Source: Metellina segmentata (lineage: Eukaryota > Arthropoda > Arachnida > Araneae > Tetragnathidae). From it: DNA of 64,000 nucleotides. The stretch is taken from contig OX375878.1 in assembly GCA_947359465.1 (NCBI GenBank), forward strand, positions 89,936,377-90,000,376, given 5' to 3'. The position numbers and the translations under genes are program-made. Of the stretch, positions 10,876 through 22,899 are shown piece after piece; position 1 is the stretch's first letter; every line of letters begins with the position of its first letter. The notes beneath the pieces are model-generated. The model saw only the letters and a program-made list of their open reading frames with translations, ran no database searches and was not told the DNA's origin.

Positions 10876-11993
10876 ATGAATAGCATGTTGTACATCGTTG
10901 TCGAGTTTTTATTGTTGCCAGAAGTGATCTTTTATATGAACTCTTTGAACATTTCATTTTTACACATATTTGCAACGCGTTGTAAGTACTAATCTCAACT
11001 AATTTTTCCTCGAAGATGCTCTTGTCATTGAATAACAAGAATTAATTTAAATCCCTTCTTGTCATTAATTCAAATATTTCCTTACAAATTGTTCAATAAT
11101 TATAAATTTATTAGACTGACAAGAGATAAGTAATGCAGTATAAATCTTAGAAAATAAGAAATTATTTAAACTTTTGTTGCATGCAATACATTACGAAAAC
11201 CTTTTAAGCATGTAAGTATGTTTTATGAAGGCATTTCAACATTTCACATGATGCTGTAAGTCTCAGAAAATATACTTCACTGCTTCTTGACAAGCACAAA
11301 TACAGAAAGTGCCTCTCGAGAATATTATTCCATTAAGCAAGCTACGAGATCAAAGGCATTGTATGCAAACTTTGAGTTAAGAATGGCGCTAGATGTAATG
11401 CACTTTACCTAAATTACATTTGCATCAGCGGAACACATGTGCTGAAAATATCTTTTATTGGAGTTGCGAAATTCTTAAAATGAATTTTGTTTTGCTCTGT
11501 GTAGGGTGAAGTGTAATGATTTTACCTATCTTGAAAACTTTTTACCAACATGGAATAACATTTCCCGACGTTAATATCGAATAAGAATTTTGGAATATTT
11601 GTTTTCTATTACCGAACCATATTTTCAGAGATTTTATTACAAATGATATGTTTTCTCACTATATGTGTACATCAATATGAACGATACTTACAATTCTAAA
11701 ATATATTAATGTAAGCTGTTTTGTACAAATGCATCTCGGTAAAATAAAATTACATATTTATTTAACTAGCACGTGGAAAGGCATGTATGTATATATATTT
11801 ACTCAAAATTAACTTCTAACACAAAACACAGTATTATAGTTAGAGTTCAAGTCCGAAAATGCTTAAAGCAAATAGTTTACACAAATTTGTTAACGTTGAG
11901 ATTCAGTTATAAAGAAATGCCATGTTATGTCATCCTTGAAATCATGATATGCGTGATTATTTGAAATGTGCTTAGATCTGATAGTAAATTGGA
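10876..11993. other. AT-rich unassigned stretch
   Basis: No repeat unit, TIR or protein similarity recognised. The 63-codon open frame at 11773-11964 looks like chance opening in AT-rich DNA. Confidence 0.4.
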
Positions 11994-12001
11994 GCCTAAC
12001 C

Positions 12002-12147
12002 CAGGCCTCGAAATAGATTTTTTAATACAGGTGCACTGCGTTCACCTGAGTTTTTAAATTAGGTGCACTGCGTGCACTTAGTGGTAAAAATTAGGTGCAC
12101 AATTATATTTTCATGTGCACCTGTGCACCCGGGTATTTCGAACCCTG
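12002..12147 (-). mobile_element. hAT-type MITE, second copy, 8-bp target duplication
   Basis: Reverse-complement relative of the MITE at 10523: it starts CAGGCCTCGAAATA, ends TATTTCGAACCCTG, and has the same GTGCAC-rich interior. The 8-bp target GCCTAACC is repeated exactly at 11994-12001 and 12148-12155, so this is an independent insertion, not a local duplication. Confidence 0.9.
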
Positions 12148-12491
12148 GCCTAACCTATTCAAGTTTACATTGAAATACTATAAAAATATAATATTTTAAA
12201 CTGTAAAACAAACAAATCACAGTTTATCTTACACTATTCTTATTTGGAAATTTATTATCAATCATCCACAACTGTTTCTATTTAAATAAAACAGCATGTA
12301 TTCAAGTATAAAATATAAAGATTTTCGGTTCTTATGCAATGAATTTGGTTGTACTTAAAATAGCTTGTGTTTGTAGATAGGATTAGCTATTCCATTGGGA
12401 AATTGTATCCTTAGACCAATACTATTAAAATAATTCACCTAAAAATGAATATAAAAGTTGTATGAATATAAAGAAATGTTAATCGAAGTTT

Positions 12492-12545
12492 GTTGACAGA
12501 TATTATAAATGGACATCCAGATGTCCGTATAGACAATCTGTCAAC
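12492..12545. repeat. Two-tier hairpin
   Basis: The outer arms GTTGACAGAT and ATCTGTCAAC are exact complements and enclose an inner GGACATC-CA-GATGTCC palindrome. The two 9-nt spacers are also of equal length. Possible cruciform; function unknown. Confidence 0.75.
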
Positions 12546-12753
12546 GTACATCTGCAAACAATGTATCTCATAACTTATTACGCACGGAGATGCTTCACAA
12601 GTTTTAAGTCATAAGATATATCCTATCCTCTGGAACACTTATGAAACATCGACAAGCTTCATTAGTTTACAGGATATATTTAATTTTTATTCAATGAAAA
12701 CATAAATTAGGTCCTAAATCGTCTAAGAATGAAGTAGGTTAGTTTGAATGTGG

Positions 12754-12830
12754 TAATGGTAATTTTAGTTAACGTCGTACTAGAGCAACACAACGGGCTA
12801 TTGACGACGGTCCGGGATCAGTCCCTTGAG
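12754..12830 (-). mobile_element. 5'-truncated SINE, 77 bp
   Basis: Only the tail end of the tRNA-headed SINE remains (TTAACGTCGTACTAGAGCAA and onward). It is flanked by an exact 14-bp duplication, TAGTTTGAATGTGG, at 12740-12753 and 12831-12844. Loss of the head with an intact target duplication is the signature of incomplete reverse transcription. Confidence 0.8.
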
Positions 12831-13159
12831 TAGTTTGAATGTGGAAATGATAGAGGTATATTTGTTTTTAAAATAGGTATAGTTGTTCAGGTTTTCAATG
12901 GTCCTTGAAAAGTCCTTGAATATTTTTTCCGAACAAGAGGTCCTTGATTTCACTTTTACATTATTATTAAAAATTTGTACAACTGGCGTTGTACGTACAA
13001 CAATAAAAACTTTCAGTTTCGGATTACTGAATTATTCATTTTCGTAAACTCAACGCTGTCAAGTACGTAACTCAACGCTGTGAAATTTTATTTTTAGACT
13101 AGATATGAGAAGAATAGTGTATATCATACTAGTCACTGTGTGGTCAGCACGGCGTTGCC

Positions 13160-13965
13160 CTTGACATTTCTTTTCTTGGGGTCAGGTGTGACCACTGCTC
13201 GTTAACCCCTGGTGATTGCTACGAATTCCCATTAGGATTGCTTCGCAAACCAACACCAAAGGCCACGCCGTGATGGCCTCGTCATTGTCAAATGCGGCTA
13301 AATACGAATTGTAAAGAGATTCAATCTGCGTTAAGTTACTATCTGTTGCGAAAGTATACATATTCAACTGAAAACTTATTTATTAAAAGAATATCAAATG
13401 TATAAGGTATCGATCAATATAAAATGTTCTTTTCCCGTGACAGTTCCTTTAGTGGGGTCAGGTGTGGCCACTGCTCGCGAATCCCGGTGATTGCTAAGCA
13501 ATTCTGAAAACGATTGCAATATCCCATTGTGTTGGTCCGGTTTGATGTTAATGAAATACTTACCAAAAACAATCGCGAAGACAATACCCAAGGACGTAAA
13601 AGTTGTGATGTCATTTTGTAATGCCATATTCGTATAGCCAAAATAAAAAAGTTACAATCGAAAAATTATTTATTTAAAGAAAATCAAATGTAAGATGTCT
13701 ATCTGGTGTAAAAATTTTCCGTACGTTTCAAATCCGTTAAAATTTTTACTATATCTTTAACGATCTTGAAGATACAAAAACTGTAATAGTCCTTTTTGTG
13801 TTCATAATGAATATCTTTGCAAATGCTGCCAAATTTGTATTGCGAAAGTATAAAAGTTACAGCTGAAAAATAATTTAATGAAAGATAAACACATTTAAGG
13901 TATCCATCTGGTGTAAAATTTTCTGCAGATTTCAAATCCGTTGAAGTTTTTACTGTCTTCAACGA
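13160..13965. repeat. Degenerate ~275-bp repeats related to the 8-kb Helitron-like region
   Basis: TGGGGTCAGGTGTG followed by CCACTGCTCG occurs at 13177 and again at 13453. The AAAATTATTTATTAAA...ATCAAATGTA...GGTATC block occurs near 13370, 13650 and 13880. GCTTCGCAAACCAACAC at about 13240 matches the 8.6-kb inverted repeat. Three or four diverged units are visible. The open frames on the minus strand here (up to 87 codons) follow the repeats and are not credible genes. Confidence 0.6.
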
Positions 13966-14527
13966 TCGCGAAGATATAAACTTAAACTATAGAATAAAAA
14001 AGCCGTAACGCCAGTCAAAACTTTAGATCTGTATTTTTTTCTTGAACAAAATAAACTTCGACAGCCGTCTGTTTTAGTGACAGTAGATGGAGATTGTGTC
14101 TTGTGTAGATCGAACCGTGTGCAAGCGCCCATACTCTTATTCGTGCCACCCATAAATTTATCGTACAGTATTTTATCGCACGACTGAAATTGATATGTGT
14201 GCAAGTAGCCTGATCGTTAGTATTGAGACGAGAAGCTCAATTTGCAAAATAAAATCATAGATACTGTGATAAAAGAAAATTGCAATTCTAACCAAAATTG
14301 ATTATAACCTGTCTTCTTTGTTTCGACTATCAGTAGTTTAAAAATGGAGTAAAAGGAATTGTTTTCTTTTAAATATTTTTCTGTTTAATTGACAACTTAT
14401 GCTTGTGCCTTGTTTTAGATTGTTCTAAAAAATTTCAGGTTTGAATTTATTTTTGTATTTTTAAAAGTCCTTAAAAGTTCTTGAATTTTTTTTAGACAAA
14501 GGTGTGAGAACCATGTTGTTATTAAGT
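13966..14527. other. Unassigned AT-rich stretch
   Basis: Nothing recognised beyond short overlapping open frames of AT-rich DNA. Confidence 0.35.
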
Positions 14528-14625
14528 ACAGTTCTTTTTAAAATGGGTATATTTATTTTTAAAGTAGGAATAGTTCTTTTTAAAATAGGTATATTTGTTA
14601 TTAAAGTAGGTATGTTTGTTTACAT
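14528..14625 (+). repeat. About 42-bp tandem duplication
   Basis: AGTTCTTTTTAAAATAGGTA followed by TATTTGTTATTAAAGTAGG recurs two to three times with small changes. A related single unit is seen near 12855-12885. Confidence 0.65.
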
Positions 14626-14694
14626 AAATATGACATATGGAGTATGAGTTCATATGGCATGAAATAGTGAATTACAGAACCAGATAACTATGTG

Positions 14695-14900
14695 TTTTTG
14701 AAGAGATATCTCGTTCATCATGATCTTATAAATTTTGCTAATGACGAAATATCTCGTCATCAATATATAGCCCATTTGGTGGTGACGACAAGTTCGAGTC
14801 AGTTTTCTTCTAATGAATAGCAATAATGTACACATAATGACGAAATATCTCATCTAAGAAGATCTGGTAAGTTTTTCTTATGACGAGATGGCATCATACA
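14695..14900 (-). repeat. CGAGATATCTCG palindrome repeat cluster
   Basis: Four degraded units, e.g. AGAGATATCTCGTTCATC, GACGAAATATCTCGTC and GACGAAATATCTCATC. The orientation matches the 2.5-3.35 kb minisatellite and is opposite to the clusters at 6.7, 46.6, 58.6 and 60.9 kb. Confidence 0.7.
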
Positions 14901-16260
14901 AGAAGATAAATTTAGCTCATGGGGAGATACCCCGACAACCAGATGGGATACCACCTGGAGTTTTAAAATTTCACTATTGATGAGAAACACAACTCCAGCA
15001 GAATTTTTTTTACAGCAGCTAGATTGTTTGGATTAGGTTTGGGAGAATAAAATTATTTTTATTGTTTGCACGTTAAACTGAGTTGGATTAGATATTTGTG
15101 TCAAAAAATACTTTCCCTTCTGCAAGGCAAATGGTAAAGTGCTAAATTGTTTCGGATTAGAAACATTCTAACATACTCAAACAATGTTCGAGATGTGTTT
15201 TATTCCTCTATTCACTGAAATAATATTTAACTTTAATTCCATGAGTTGAATAAATAACTTTGAACGCTACAAAATAAAATGCACGAGCCAAGTAAATGTT
15301 AAATAGCTGTAGTGGTTTAGAAAGAAGAATGCAGTCATCTCGACATTATCAAACAACGTAAATTGAATTGTACTCGTTAAATATTTATCAATCCAGAAGA
15401 CATAACCCATGAAGGCAAAATAAACTGTATCTGTATAATAGACAGCTACCTTTATTTCAATAACAATTTCCTTTCATAACTTCTGTAGCAAATAACATAC
15501 TTTGTACCTTAGATATCACTCAACACTACCATAATGAAGCGGCAACACTCACAAGCACAACACATACCACTTACAATATCGACACAGCCGATCAATAGAT
15601 TGAACATTATTAGATTAACCGCTAAAGCGCAGAATTTATCCTCAAACACACCCACCGTGATAAAGCAAAATGCAAATCCAATAATGAAATATACCAAAGT
15701 CTTTCACCGTGTGAAATTCCAGCTAATACATTTGAATAGATATCTTCATTGGTCTATATTTATTAATTCAGTAAGTCTAAGGGGAATGTCGAATAAAAAT
15801 GCATTCCCGAGAGCAGGGTGGAAGTCAAAATTGCCAAGAATCGATACTGTCCCCAGAAGAACATGGTACATAAAGGTGTCCAATTAACACTCCTCCAAAA
15901 AGCCACAGTTGCTGCTGTCACCAGATTCCTTGGAGATTTTTGCCGTCTTTCAGCCCAAGTAGAAATGGAAGGCAAAATAAGAAAAAAGCAAGAAAGCACA
16001 GAAATTCTCTCTCTGATGTGGAACTGTTAGGTTCTGTGTTCGATTTTCAGATCGATATGTACACAAATTGAAGGTTCGATTTCCAATTACGTTGTCTTCG
16101 CTGCAGAAACCTGATTCGGTAGCTTTGAGTTCGAGTGATTTAGAGCCATTCTTTGTCCGTCTTAAAGGAAGGGGGCTAACCGTCAAACTGTTTCCCGGGC
16201 GACAGAGCACTTCAGGTTTTATTTTTACTCCCTGACTTAAAACTCCAGGCTTTTCCTCCG
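14901..16260. other. Unassigned stretch with overlapping open frames
   Basis: At 15509-16294 both strands are open for 60-117 codons. One minus-strand frame (15509-15697) is hydrophobic and cysteine-rich, and another (15763-15999) has a hydrophobic end. I found no convincing splice sites joining them and no family resemblance. It could be a decayed element or old exons. Confidence 0.3.
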
Positions 16261-16262
16261 AA

Positions 16263-17010
16263 ACTTGAGATCTATAATAAGGTAAAAGTTGCAAAAGTGC
16301 TATAAATACCGGTAGGTGTAAGAAGTATAGAAGTTAGATTAAAATTGATGAAACTCAAGTTTTTATTTGCTCGAAAGTTAATTTATGATATGTAGATATG
16401 AAGGAAATATTGATGAACTGTATCAATATTCATGTCATAAAATATATTTGCAATTATGTGAAGCATGTAAATGTTTCGATCAATAAAAGATTTGGTTTCA
16501 ATTTTAATCTAACTTTTGTGCTTTTAACTTTAACTTACAACTCCACCCTTTTCATCCGGAACTTGAAATCTATCATAAGGCAAAAGTTACCAAAGAGTAC
16601 ATTAAAAGTAGGGATAAAAGTACAGAAGTTAGATTTAAAATTTATGAATCGTATTATTCGAACTATATTCATGATTCCCGTCATTGAAAATATTGCATAA
16701 CATGACTATCGATAGTTCCTATATCCCTTACACACATTTCCTTCATATCTACTTGTAAATAAAATTTCTTGCAATACCAGCTTTGATTTGATAAATCTTA
16801 ATCTAACTTTTGAACTTTTTACACCTACTGTTAATGTATCTTTTGACAACTTTTATCTTATTGTAGATTTCAAGTTATGGAGGGAAAGCATGGAGCTTTA
16901 AGTCAAAGTAAAAAGTACAATAGATTAAAAAATACCAAAGTTTGTATTTTTCAAAAGATTTGTATGCCTCAAATCAATGAAAATATTGCATGGCATGACT
17001 ATAGATGGAG
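16263..17010. repeat. Direct and inverted repeat cluster
   Basis: A block reading ACTTGAGATCTATAATAAGG ... GAAGTTAGATTAAAATT occurs at 16263-16350 and, in the same orientation, at 16560-16641. It recurs reverse-complemented at about 16798-16885. Secondary pairs are an inverted one (TAGATATGAAGGAAAT near 16392 against ATTTCCTTCATATCTA near 16737) and a direct one (GAAAATATTGCAT-GCATGACTAT near 16684 and 16980). This is probably the body of an unnamed hairpin-rich element. Confidence 0.7.
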
Positions 17011-18153
17011 TTAATCTACATTGCCATCATTAAATGCTGTAAATAACCTATTTAATGACTCCTTCCCAAATAATAACACAATTCGTATATTATGTAATAT
17101 ACAATGCTGGTCCTCGAAAACGCATCACCATTTTAGAATAAAAAATATCAAAGCCGTATTTGTTACACAAATAAGATAAAGCACAATAATGAAATAATTG
17201 GAATTACACCTCCGTTCGACATTCAGAAGTGAAGAAATAAGCCTTTCACATATAGCCACCAATGGAAGCCATAACTTTGGATTCACGTCTCGACATTGAA
17301 GGAAAGAGGCGTTGCATGTATGTTTGAAATATATCGGTTCACACATACTGACAAAGGTTCTCAACTCAGATATGTGTAATTACAATATGCACTAGGTGGG
17401 TATTGGAGTATAATGGAATGGTACAAGGTGGCAGAACGGTATGGCGATTTATAATACAAGGGTCATACAGTTTGGTTGCCATGGTGAAGTCAGACTCGTA
17501 CTAGACCATCGTGGTGCTGTCGAAATTCGAATAAATTCCGAAAAGACTATATCTCGCAATCAGTTTGTTTAGCGTTCTACATTCCCTTTTTTGACTTTCC
17601 CGACTCAGACGCTTGTGGACGCTTATAAAGTTGTCGTAGCAATGGATGCCTTAAAACTTAAAACATTTTCCTCTACTGTTGATGTAGTTGAATTGGACAT
17701 GTGGACACACAGGTTAGTATGCAATAGAACCGAATTCTTGAGCAGGAGTTCTTGATCTTAAAGTGAAATTCGTTTCTGCCATGCGCACAAGATAAATTTC
17801 TCCTCGTTCGGTTTAGTGGTGAGACTGTCACAATCGTTCCAAGATGGCCAGTCCTTCTTTCCTTCATCCATCTAATCCATATCCGTAACAGTGGCTTCAT
17901 TTTGCCCAACATGAAGCATAATACGCAGTCTTAATAAGCCACAATTGTTATGTCAAACTCAGAAATGTATTCAACTGCCTGCCGAATTTTTTGAATGGGC
18001 ATAAAGAAGCTTCATATACACACAGAAACTGAGGGAACACAATTTCGTTATATTTATCGAATTTTTGTTCTACTTTTATGCTGCTTACAAGAGCCATTTC
18101 TGGTGGACATGATCTCCTTTCGAGTGGTTAACATTGACATATCTTCCCATGAT
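17011..18153. other. Unassigned stretch
   Basis: No protein family, tandem repeat or terminal repeat recognised. Open frames of up to 79 codons lack motifs. Confidence 0.35.
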
Positions 18154-18659
18154 TTAACACTAGAATGTCCGCTATTGCGATTACCCTTAAACGTCCGCCG
18201 GTGTCATTTCGACACCGGTAAATAAATCGCATAAAATAGTTGCAATAACTAAATATTACCAATACGAATATTCAGTTGAGTTAAGTTTTATGATTATTTC
18301 ATGAAATTTACATAGAATATGACCCTAATTTACAAAAACAATATATATATATAAAGAAATACATTTCGGAGGTTTTCGATAAAAATATTCCAAACTTCCG
18401 AAATCACAGCCAAATTGTTGGCTCAAATTCTCAGGAACGTGTGGATTTTAAATAAATTCTTAAAAAACAAAGGATTACTCTAAATATATTTCAACCTATT
18501 GTTTCTTTACAGAAGTTTAGGCCCCAAGTGTCAGACCTTAGGGACTGCAGTTCAATGTTCTTGTCACCACTTACTCCTCGAGCATAGAATATCGCATAAA
18601 AAGCACATTGTTCATTAGTGGAAACAAACTAGCTGATATCGCTCAAAATTCATCTAGCT

Positions 18660-19265
18660 TCAACATTTGTGCATTTTATTATGCGTTCGAATGTGTAACT
18701 GTCGATGAAAAGTAACCACGAACAAATGAAGTATTCATTGACGTTTTGTTTCGCACAGTTAGTCGGACAAATACTTCGACGTAAAAAAAATCTAGCAGCA
18801 AATCTGGCTTTGACATTGCCATTGTGCGGTATCCATTCTGTGCCTCACGTTGGGTTGGAGTGGAAGTTTTGAGAGTGGTGTGCCAGCTCAGATGTTGCTT
18901 CGTCATCTGACCGTGGTTCAAAATTACGAGGTGTTGTTCTTGGATCTTTCCCTTAAGGGATTGATTCCGGAGCGTCGTCAATAGCCCATTGTGTTGCTCA
19001 AGTACGACGTTAACTAAAATTACCATTATCATTCTGTGCCGTCCCTAGCGGCATATATATCCGGATTAGTTGGAATATTTTGGGATGAGTTTCAGTTCCA
19101 CTTTCTTCAGATTCTTCGTACTCACTTCCATGTAAATTGGGGGCATCGGAATTTAAATTCGAACAAGAGAGCTACCCACCATCCAATCCATTTTTAGCAA
19201 GTTCTCGCAATAAATTACTAGCATTTTATTCCGGATTTCGACTTTTCCAACGAGCCATCGTTTTT
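18660..19265 (-). pseudogene. piggyBac transposase N-terminal fragment, SINE-interrupted
   Basis: From about 19262 the minus strand reads MARWKSRNPE, NLLRELAKNGLDGG, then an acidic stretch LHGSEYEESEESGTETHPK, with stops between. After the SINE it resumes as EWIPHNGNVKARFAA. Length, acidic composition and position next to the right-hand end fit the N-terminal region of a piggyBac transposase. The DDE core is missing, consistent with an internally deleted element. Confidence 0.55.
18845..19030 (+). mobile_element. 5'-truncated SINE inside the piggyBac derivative
   Basis: Begins TCACGTTGGGTTGGAGTGG and ends in an ATTACCATTATC tail. The tRNA head is absent. ATTCTGTGCC is duplicated at 18835-18844 and 19031-19040, giving a clean insertion after the piggyBac element was in place. 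Confidence 0.8.
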
Positions 19266-20544
19266 TCGTCTGCACTACACGTACACAAGGTTCGAAAATC
19301 GAATCTGTTTACTTTATAAGCAGATAGACAAATGTAAACTACAAAACACTTAGACCCAATCATACTAGTATAATTTATTCGTTTCCGCTATGAACACGTA
19401 AACATTTTTTTCAAAGTCAAATAGATGTGCCATAAGAATTTGTTTGGTTAGCTAATAATTTTTGCTACTCAATGATCTTGTATTAAATTGAGCAGAAGCT
19501 ATTTAGAATAGAATGATAAATTCACTTGGTGTCGAAACGACACCAGCGGACATTCTAGGTAAATTTAGCTGTAGAATTCTTATAAATGAATCTAGACCAA
19601 CGAAACTTCTACAGTGAGTTCTACATCTAGAGAAATGATTAAAAGTCACCAAAAATTTTCATTTTCAACTCATAAATGCAGAAATAAGAACAAAATAAAC
19701 AGTCTCTAGTGTCGAATCGACACCGACGGAAGTTGTAGTGTTAAACATGCAAACTTCTAGACCCTTGGATAAATCCTTGATTGTGTTGTATTTTTGAAGG
19801 ATGGCAGTGTAATTATTTAATACTACATACTGCAATAACATAATATGTATGACAATTGTAAGAAGTTTAAAATACATAAATACCCATCCGTATTGAAGTG
19901 ATGAAAAATTGTCAAAAGACAAACGTTTTTCTTTTCATTTTTATAGCTACCAAGTTTCCAAATAAGCTCAATATGAGATAAAATACTCTTAAATTTAAGC
20001 AATCTAACTTAGAGCATTTTTAAAAGTTTGATTTTAGAATGATGCAAACCATCTGAAAATAATGCGTCAATACATTCATACAACTAAATATTTTCAGCGG
20101 TTCACACAACTAAAGAAAATAAAGTGCCATTAGAACTCAATAGTGCAGATTAAAACTCCACACATGAAATCCACATCATTTGTTTTAAAACCCTCCCTTC
20201 ACAATAAACACCGCATCCCATTCGTCACAGTATCGATTCTAATGGATCCCGAATAGAAGAATGGGATAATTCCACCGGTCATAACTCCACTAGTATTTGA
20301 TACGATCTATCCATTTTCTTCACAGAGATAAAGTAGCACTTTCAATCAAAACTTTCCCATGTAACTTATATTGAGTAATGTAACTCACTTTTCCATATAA
20401 AACAAAACATTTTTACACGACTTTGGGAAATGTATAATTTAAGGCGCAGGCTACAAATATTTTTCTAAAAAATATGTGGTATATCTAAGTACTTGTCTCC
20501 AAGCTCTATTTCTAGCAGTTTTTGAATTTCATGTGTACTAAGTT

Positions 20545-20960
20545 TCAATAGGTAGGTTGTTGTTGTCGTGCGGACCATATATGGCCATATCCGTTTATAG
20601 GAAGGTCCCTTTCACACATCCATTCACTCACACATATCGTAGTTTAGATCCCAATCAGAGGCCGATAACCCCCTGATCAGGTACCCAAAGATGTAGGTGG
20701 TTGAATTGTACGTCGCACTAGTACAATTCAGTGGGCTGCTGGCTATGGATCGGGATCAATCAAGAAACTAAAGATCCGAAAACAACATCTTTTAAGGATC
20801 CATCTCTTCAAACTTCCATACAACGCTAACGTGATGATATATGAGGCCGCTTTAGATTTGACGTGCACCATCTCCCTCTCAGTGAATAACTATTTTTGTT
20901 TGGATCTACTTCGAACACATAACTCACTGTTTGTCAATCAGATACTCCAGCAACTAGGAT
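20545..20960 (-). mobile_element. Old SINE copy, diverged
   Basis: Contains recognisable SINE blocks (ACGTCGCACTAGTACAATTC, GTGGGCTGCTGGCTATGGAT, ...AAACTTCCATACAACGCTAACGTGA) in minus orientation. It has a TGTTGTTGTCG-rich left flank and no clear target duplication. Confidence 0.55.
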
Positions 20961-20984
20961 ATCACGACAACAACTAAGTTCAAA

Positions 20985-21075
20985 TAACATTTTTGTTATT
21001 ATTAATGAATTAACATTTTTATTATTATTAATGAATTGACATTTTTATTATTATTAATGAATTAATATTTTCATT
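20985..21075 (+). repeat. About 27-bp tandem repeat, three units
   Basis: CATTTTTATTATTATTAATG followed by AATTAA or AATTGA is repeated three times with near-identity, then decays. Confidence 0.8.
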
Positions 21076-21827
21076 AATATTACTAAATTTAAACAATTTA
21101 AATGCATCTCAAATATTTAAAGTGAAAAGAACCTTTGACCAGCATTTTGTTCTCCCTTCTGTTATTTTAAAGCTACGCTTTCTAAAACAAGTTATGGTGC
21201 AGGACCTTATATAATCTCTGAATATCATCAAGAAGAAATTTCAGTAAAAAAATAATTTTAAATTATTGTTATACTAAAAAAATCTTTTTAATTATTCTGT
21301 CATTTAAAGTTTCATGTTCACGATCATCCATGTAAGAACCATTTTCCTCAAATTGTATTTCTATAGATTTTCAGTACGATGTCTGAAATTCTGAGTTTAG
21401 AAATGTTATTTCTTACCCCATATTGTTACATGTCATAGTATGATTATAGGTACGTAGAAAATTGTAAGCAACTATTTCGTGAATACTTTATTTTATTATT
21501 TTAAGTTTCATAATTGTAGAATAATCAGTTTATACGGCATCTTTCGAGTTACAAAATTATAAGAATAAATATGTGTGCAAAACGAATTGGCATTTTTGTT
21601 TACAAACATGGAATTTTTAACGGAAAAAGCCTTAACTGGAATTCATTTTCAAATATGACATTCATATTACCAAAGATCTAAAATAAAAAATAAAAACTGA
21701 AAAACAAATATTATTTCCAGGATTTTGAAACTTGGACCTGTTTTTATTGAAATGCGAGTGTTCACAAAACTCTTGTCCCTCCTTACTATGTCCCAAATTA
21801 AAATTTTGATAAACAATACATTCGATT

Positions 21828-22235
21828 GGTGAAAAAGTTCGTCCCGTTTTCTTTGACAAAGTTGAAGAAAAACTATTTTATAATACTAAAAATTACTTTG
21901 AATCAATTTAGTATGTGCTGTTCTTTTCGATGACCTTTCTCCATCTCTCTGGTAGCTCTGTAATACTGCGATCTTAGAACTTCTGAGGTTTCTGAGTAAA
22001 GAACTGATCCAGGTGACGAAAATACCTGAATCAATTGCGGCGCATTAACTTTTCACTATATCTTCTTTTGCGTCTGCTAAGCATTCGTACCTTTTAAAAA
22101 ATAAAGAACATAATATGACAAAAATGCTTCTTACTGTCTGCCATTTTCAAGGCTTAACAAAATTTAAAAGTGTGAAGTAGATAAAACTGCTAGGGTTAAT
22201 AACAGGACGAACTTTTGAATCAGCGCATTAACTCA
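21828..22235 (-). mobile_element. mariner remnant with TIR-like ends
   Basis: The left edge GAAAAAGTTCGTCCCGTT and the complement of the right edge, CAAAAGTTCGTCCTGTT, match closely as TIRs. The element is about 400 bp and encodes only the transposase C-terminus on the minus strand. The TA target is not clearly preserved. Confidence 0.65.
21880..22110 (-). pseudogene. mariner transposase C-terminal fragment
   Basis: The minus strand reads YECLADAKEDIVKS, then across a stop and frame slip ITELPERWRKVIEKNSTY and a stop. The L-x2-RW-x-KVI-x4-Y pattern is the conserved C-terminal motif of mariner-family transposases. The catalytic aspartates lie upstream in intact proteins and are missing here. 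Confidence 0.6.
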
Positions 22236-22899
22236 AATTTATAGTGGCAATACATTCTTGGTGCTTATTCTTTAGCACAACACACGCAGCAAGAAGCAAA
22301 TAAAACTCAAGAACTATCAAAAATGAATGTAACAATGATTGAAATTCCACGTACGAAATGAGCACCCCATTACTTCCTTTCATAGTAAACCACCGTTTTC
22401 CATTTGGGACAAACAGTTCATCACAGTATTGATTCCAATCGATTCCAAATATAAGAATATTATCATCTCATCGGTCAAAACTCCATCCGTTTTGGAATGC
22501 TAGTAATGTGTTTCCTTCGCAAAAAAATAAATTCTCACTTTCCATCAAAGGTTCCGAGGATAAATCATGATTAATATAGGAAAGTGAAATAATGTACTTA
22601 CATTAATTGACATTATCTTGATTTTTTCCAGTGGAAAGAAAACCCTCCACACACGTTTGGGAAATGTTGATTACATCTGTGCAGTAAGAGGAACTGTCAT
22701 AAAAATTAAGACATTAAGCTAGGTATATATTAAACATAGTGAAAAAATGTGGGATAAATATATACTTTCCCCAAACAACATAACTAATAGTTTTTAAATT
22801 TTGTGTAGTAACTTTTTTATATCCAACAATACTTATAAATTAATATTTTTACTTAAATAAAAGTGCCTCAGAAGCTCATTGCGTAGATTGTTCAAAATC

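Larger units (their letters stand above)
18158..19740 (-). mobile_element. piggyBac-like derivative with two right ends and a SINE insert
   Basis: TTAA (18154-18157) precedes CACTAGAATGTCCGC. Palindromic arms CCGGTGTC and GACACCGG lie at 18198-18218. On the right, TGGTGTCG-AAA-CGACACCA (19527-19545) is followed at once by GCGGACATTCTAG, the exact complement of the left TIR core. Further out, GTGTCG-AAT-CGACAC (19709-19723) leads to a more diverged TIR and TTAA (19741-19744). So two right ends are present. A transposase start is readable on the minus strand and a SINE sits inside at 18845-19030. Confidence 0.75.

Noticed and set aside
13394..13641. 77-codon minus-strand frame with a hydrophobic start resembling a secreted peptide
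   Set aside because: Lies within the ~275-bp degenerate repeats, and an overlapping 75-codon frame shares the same sequence.
15509..15999. Hydrophobic minus-strand frames resembling a small membrane protein
   Set aside because: Splice sites do not join them, the opposite strand is also open, and no family pattern could be supported.
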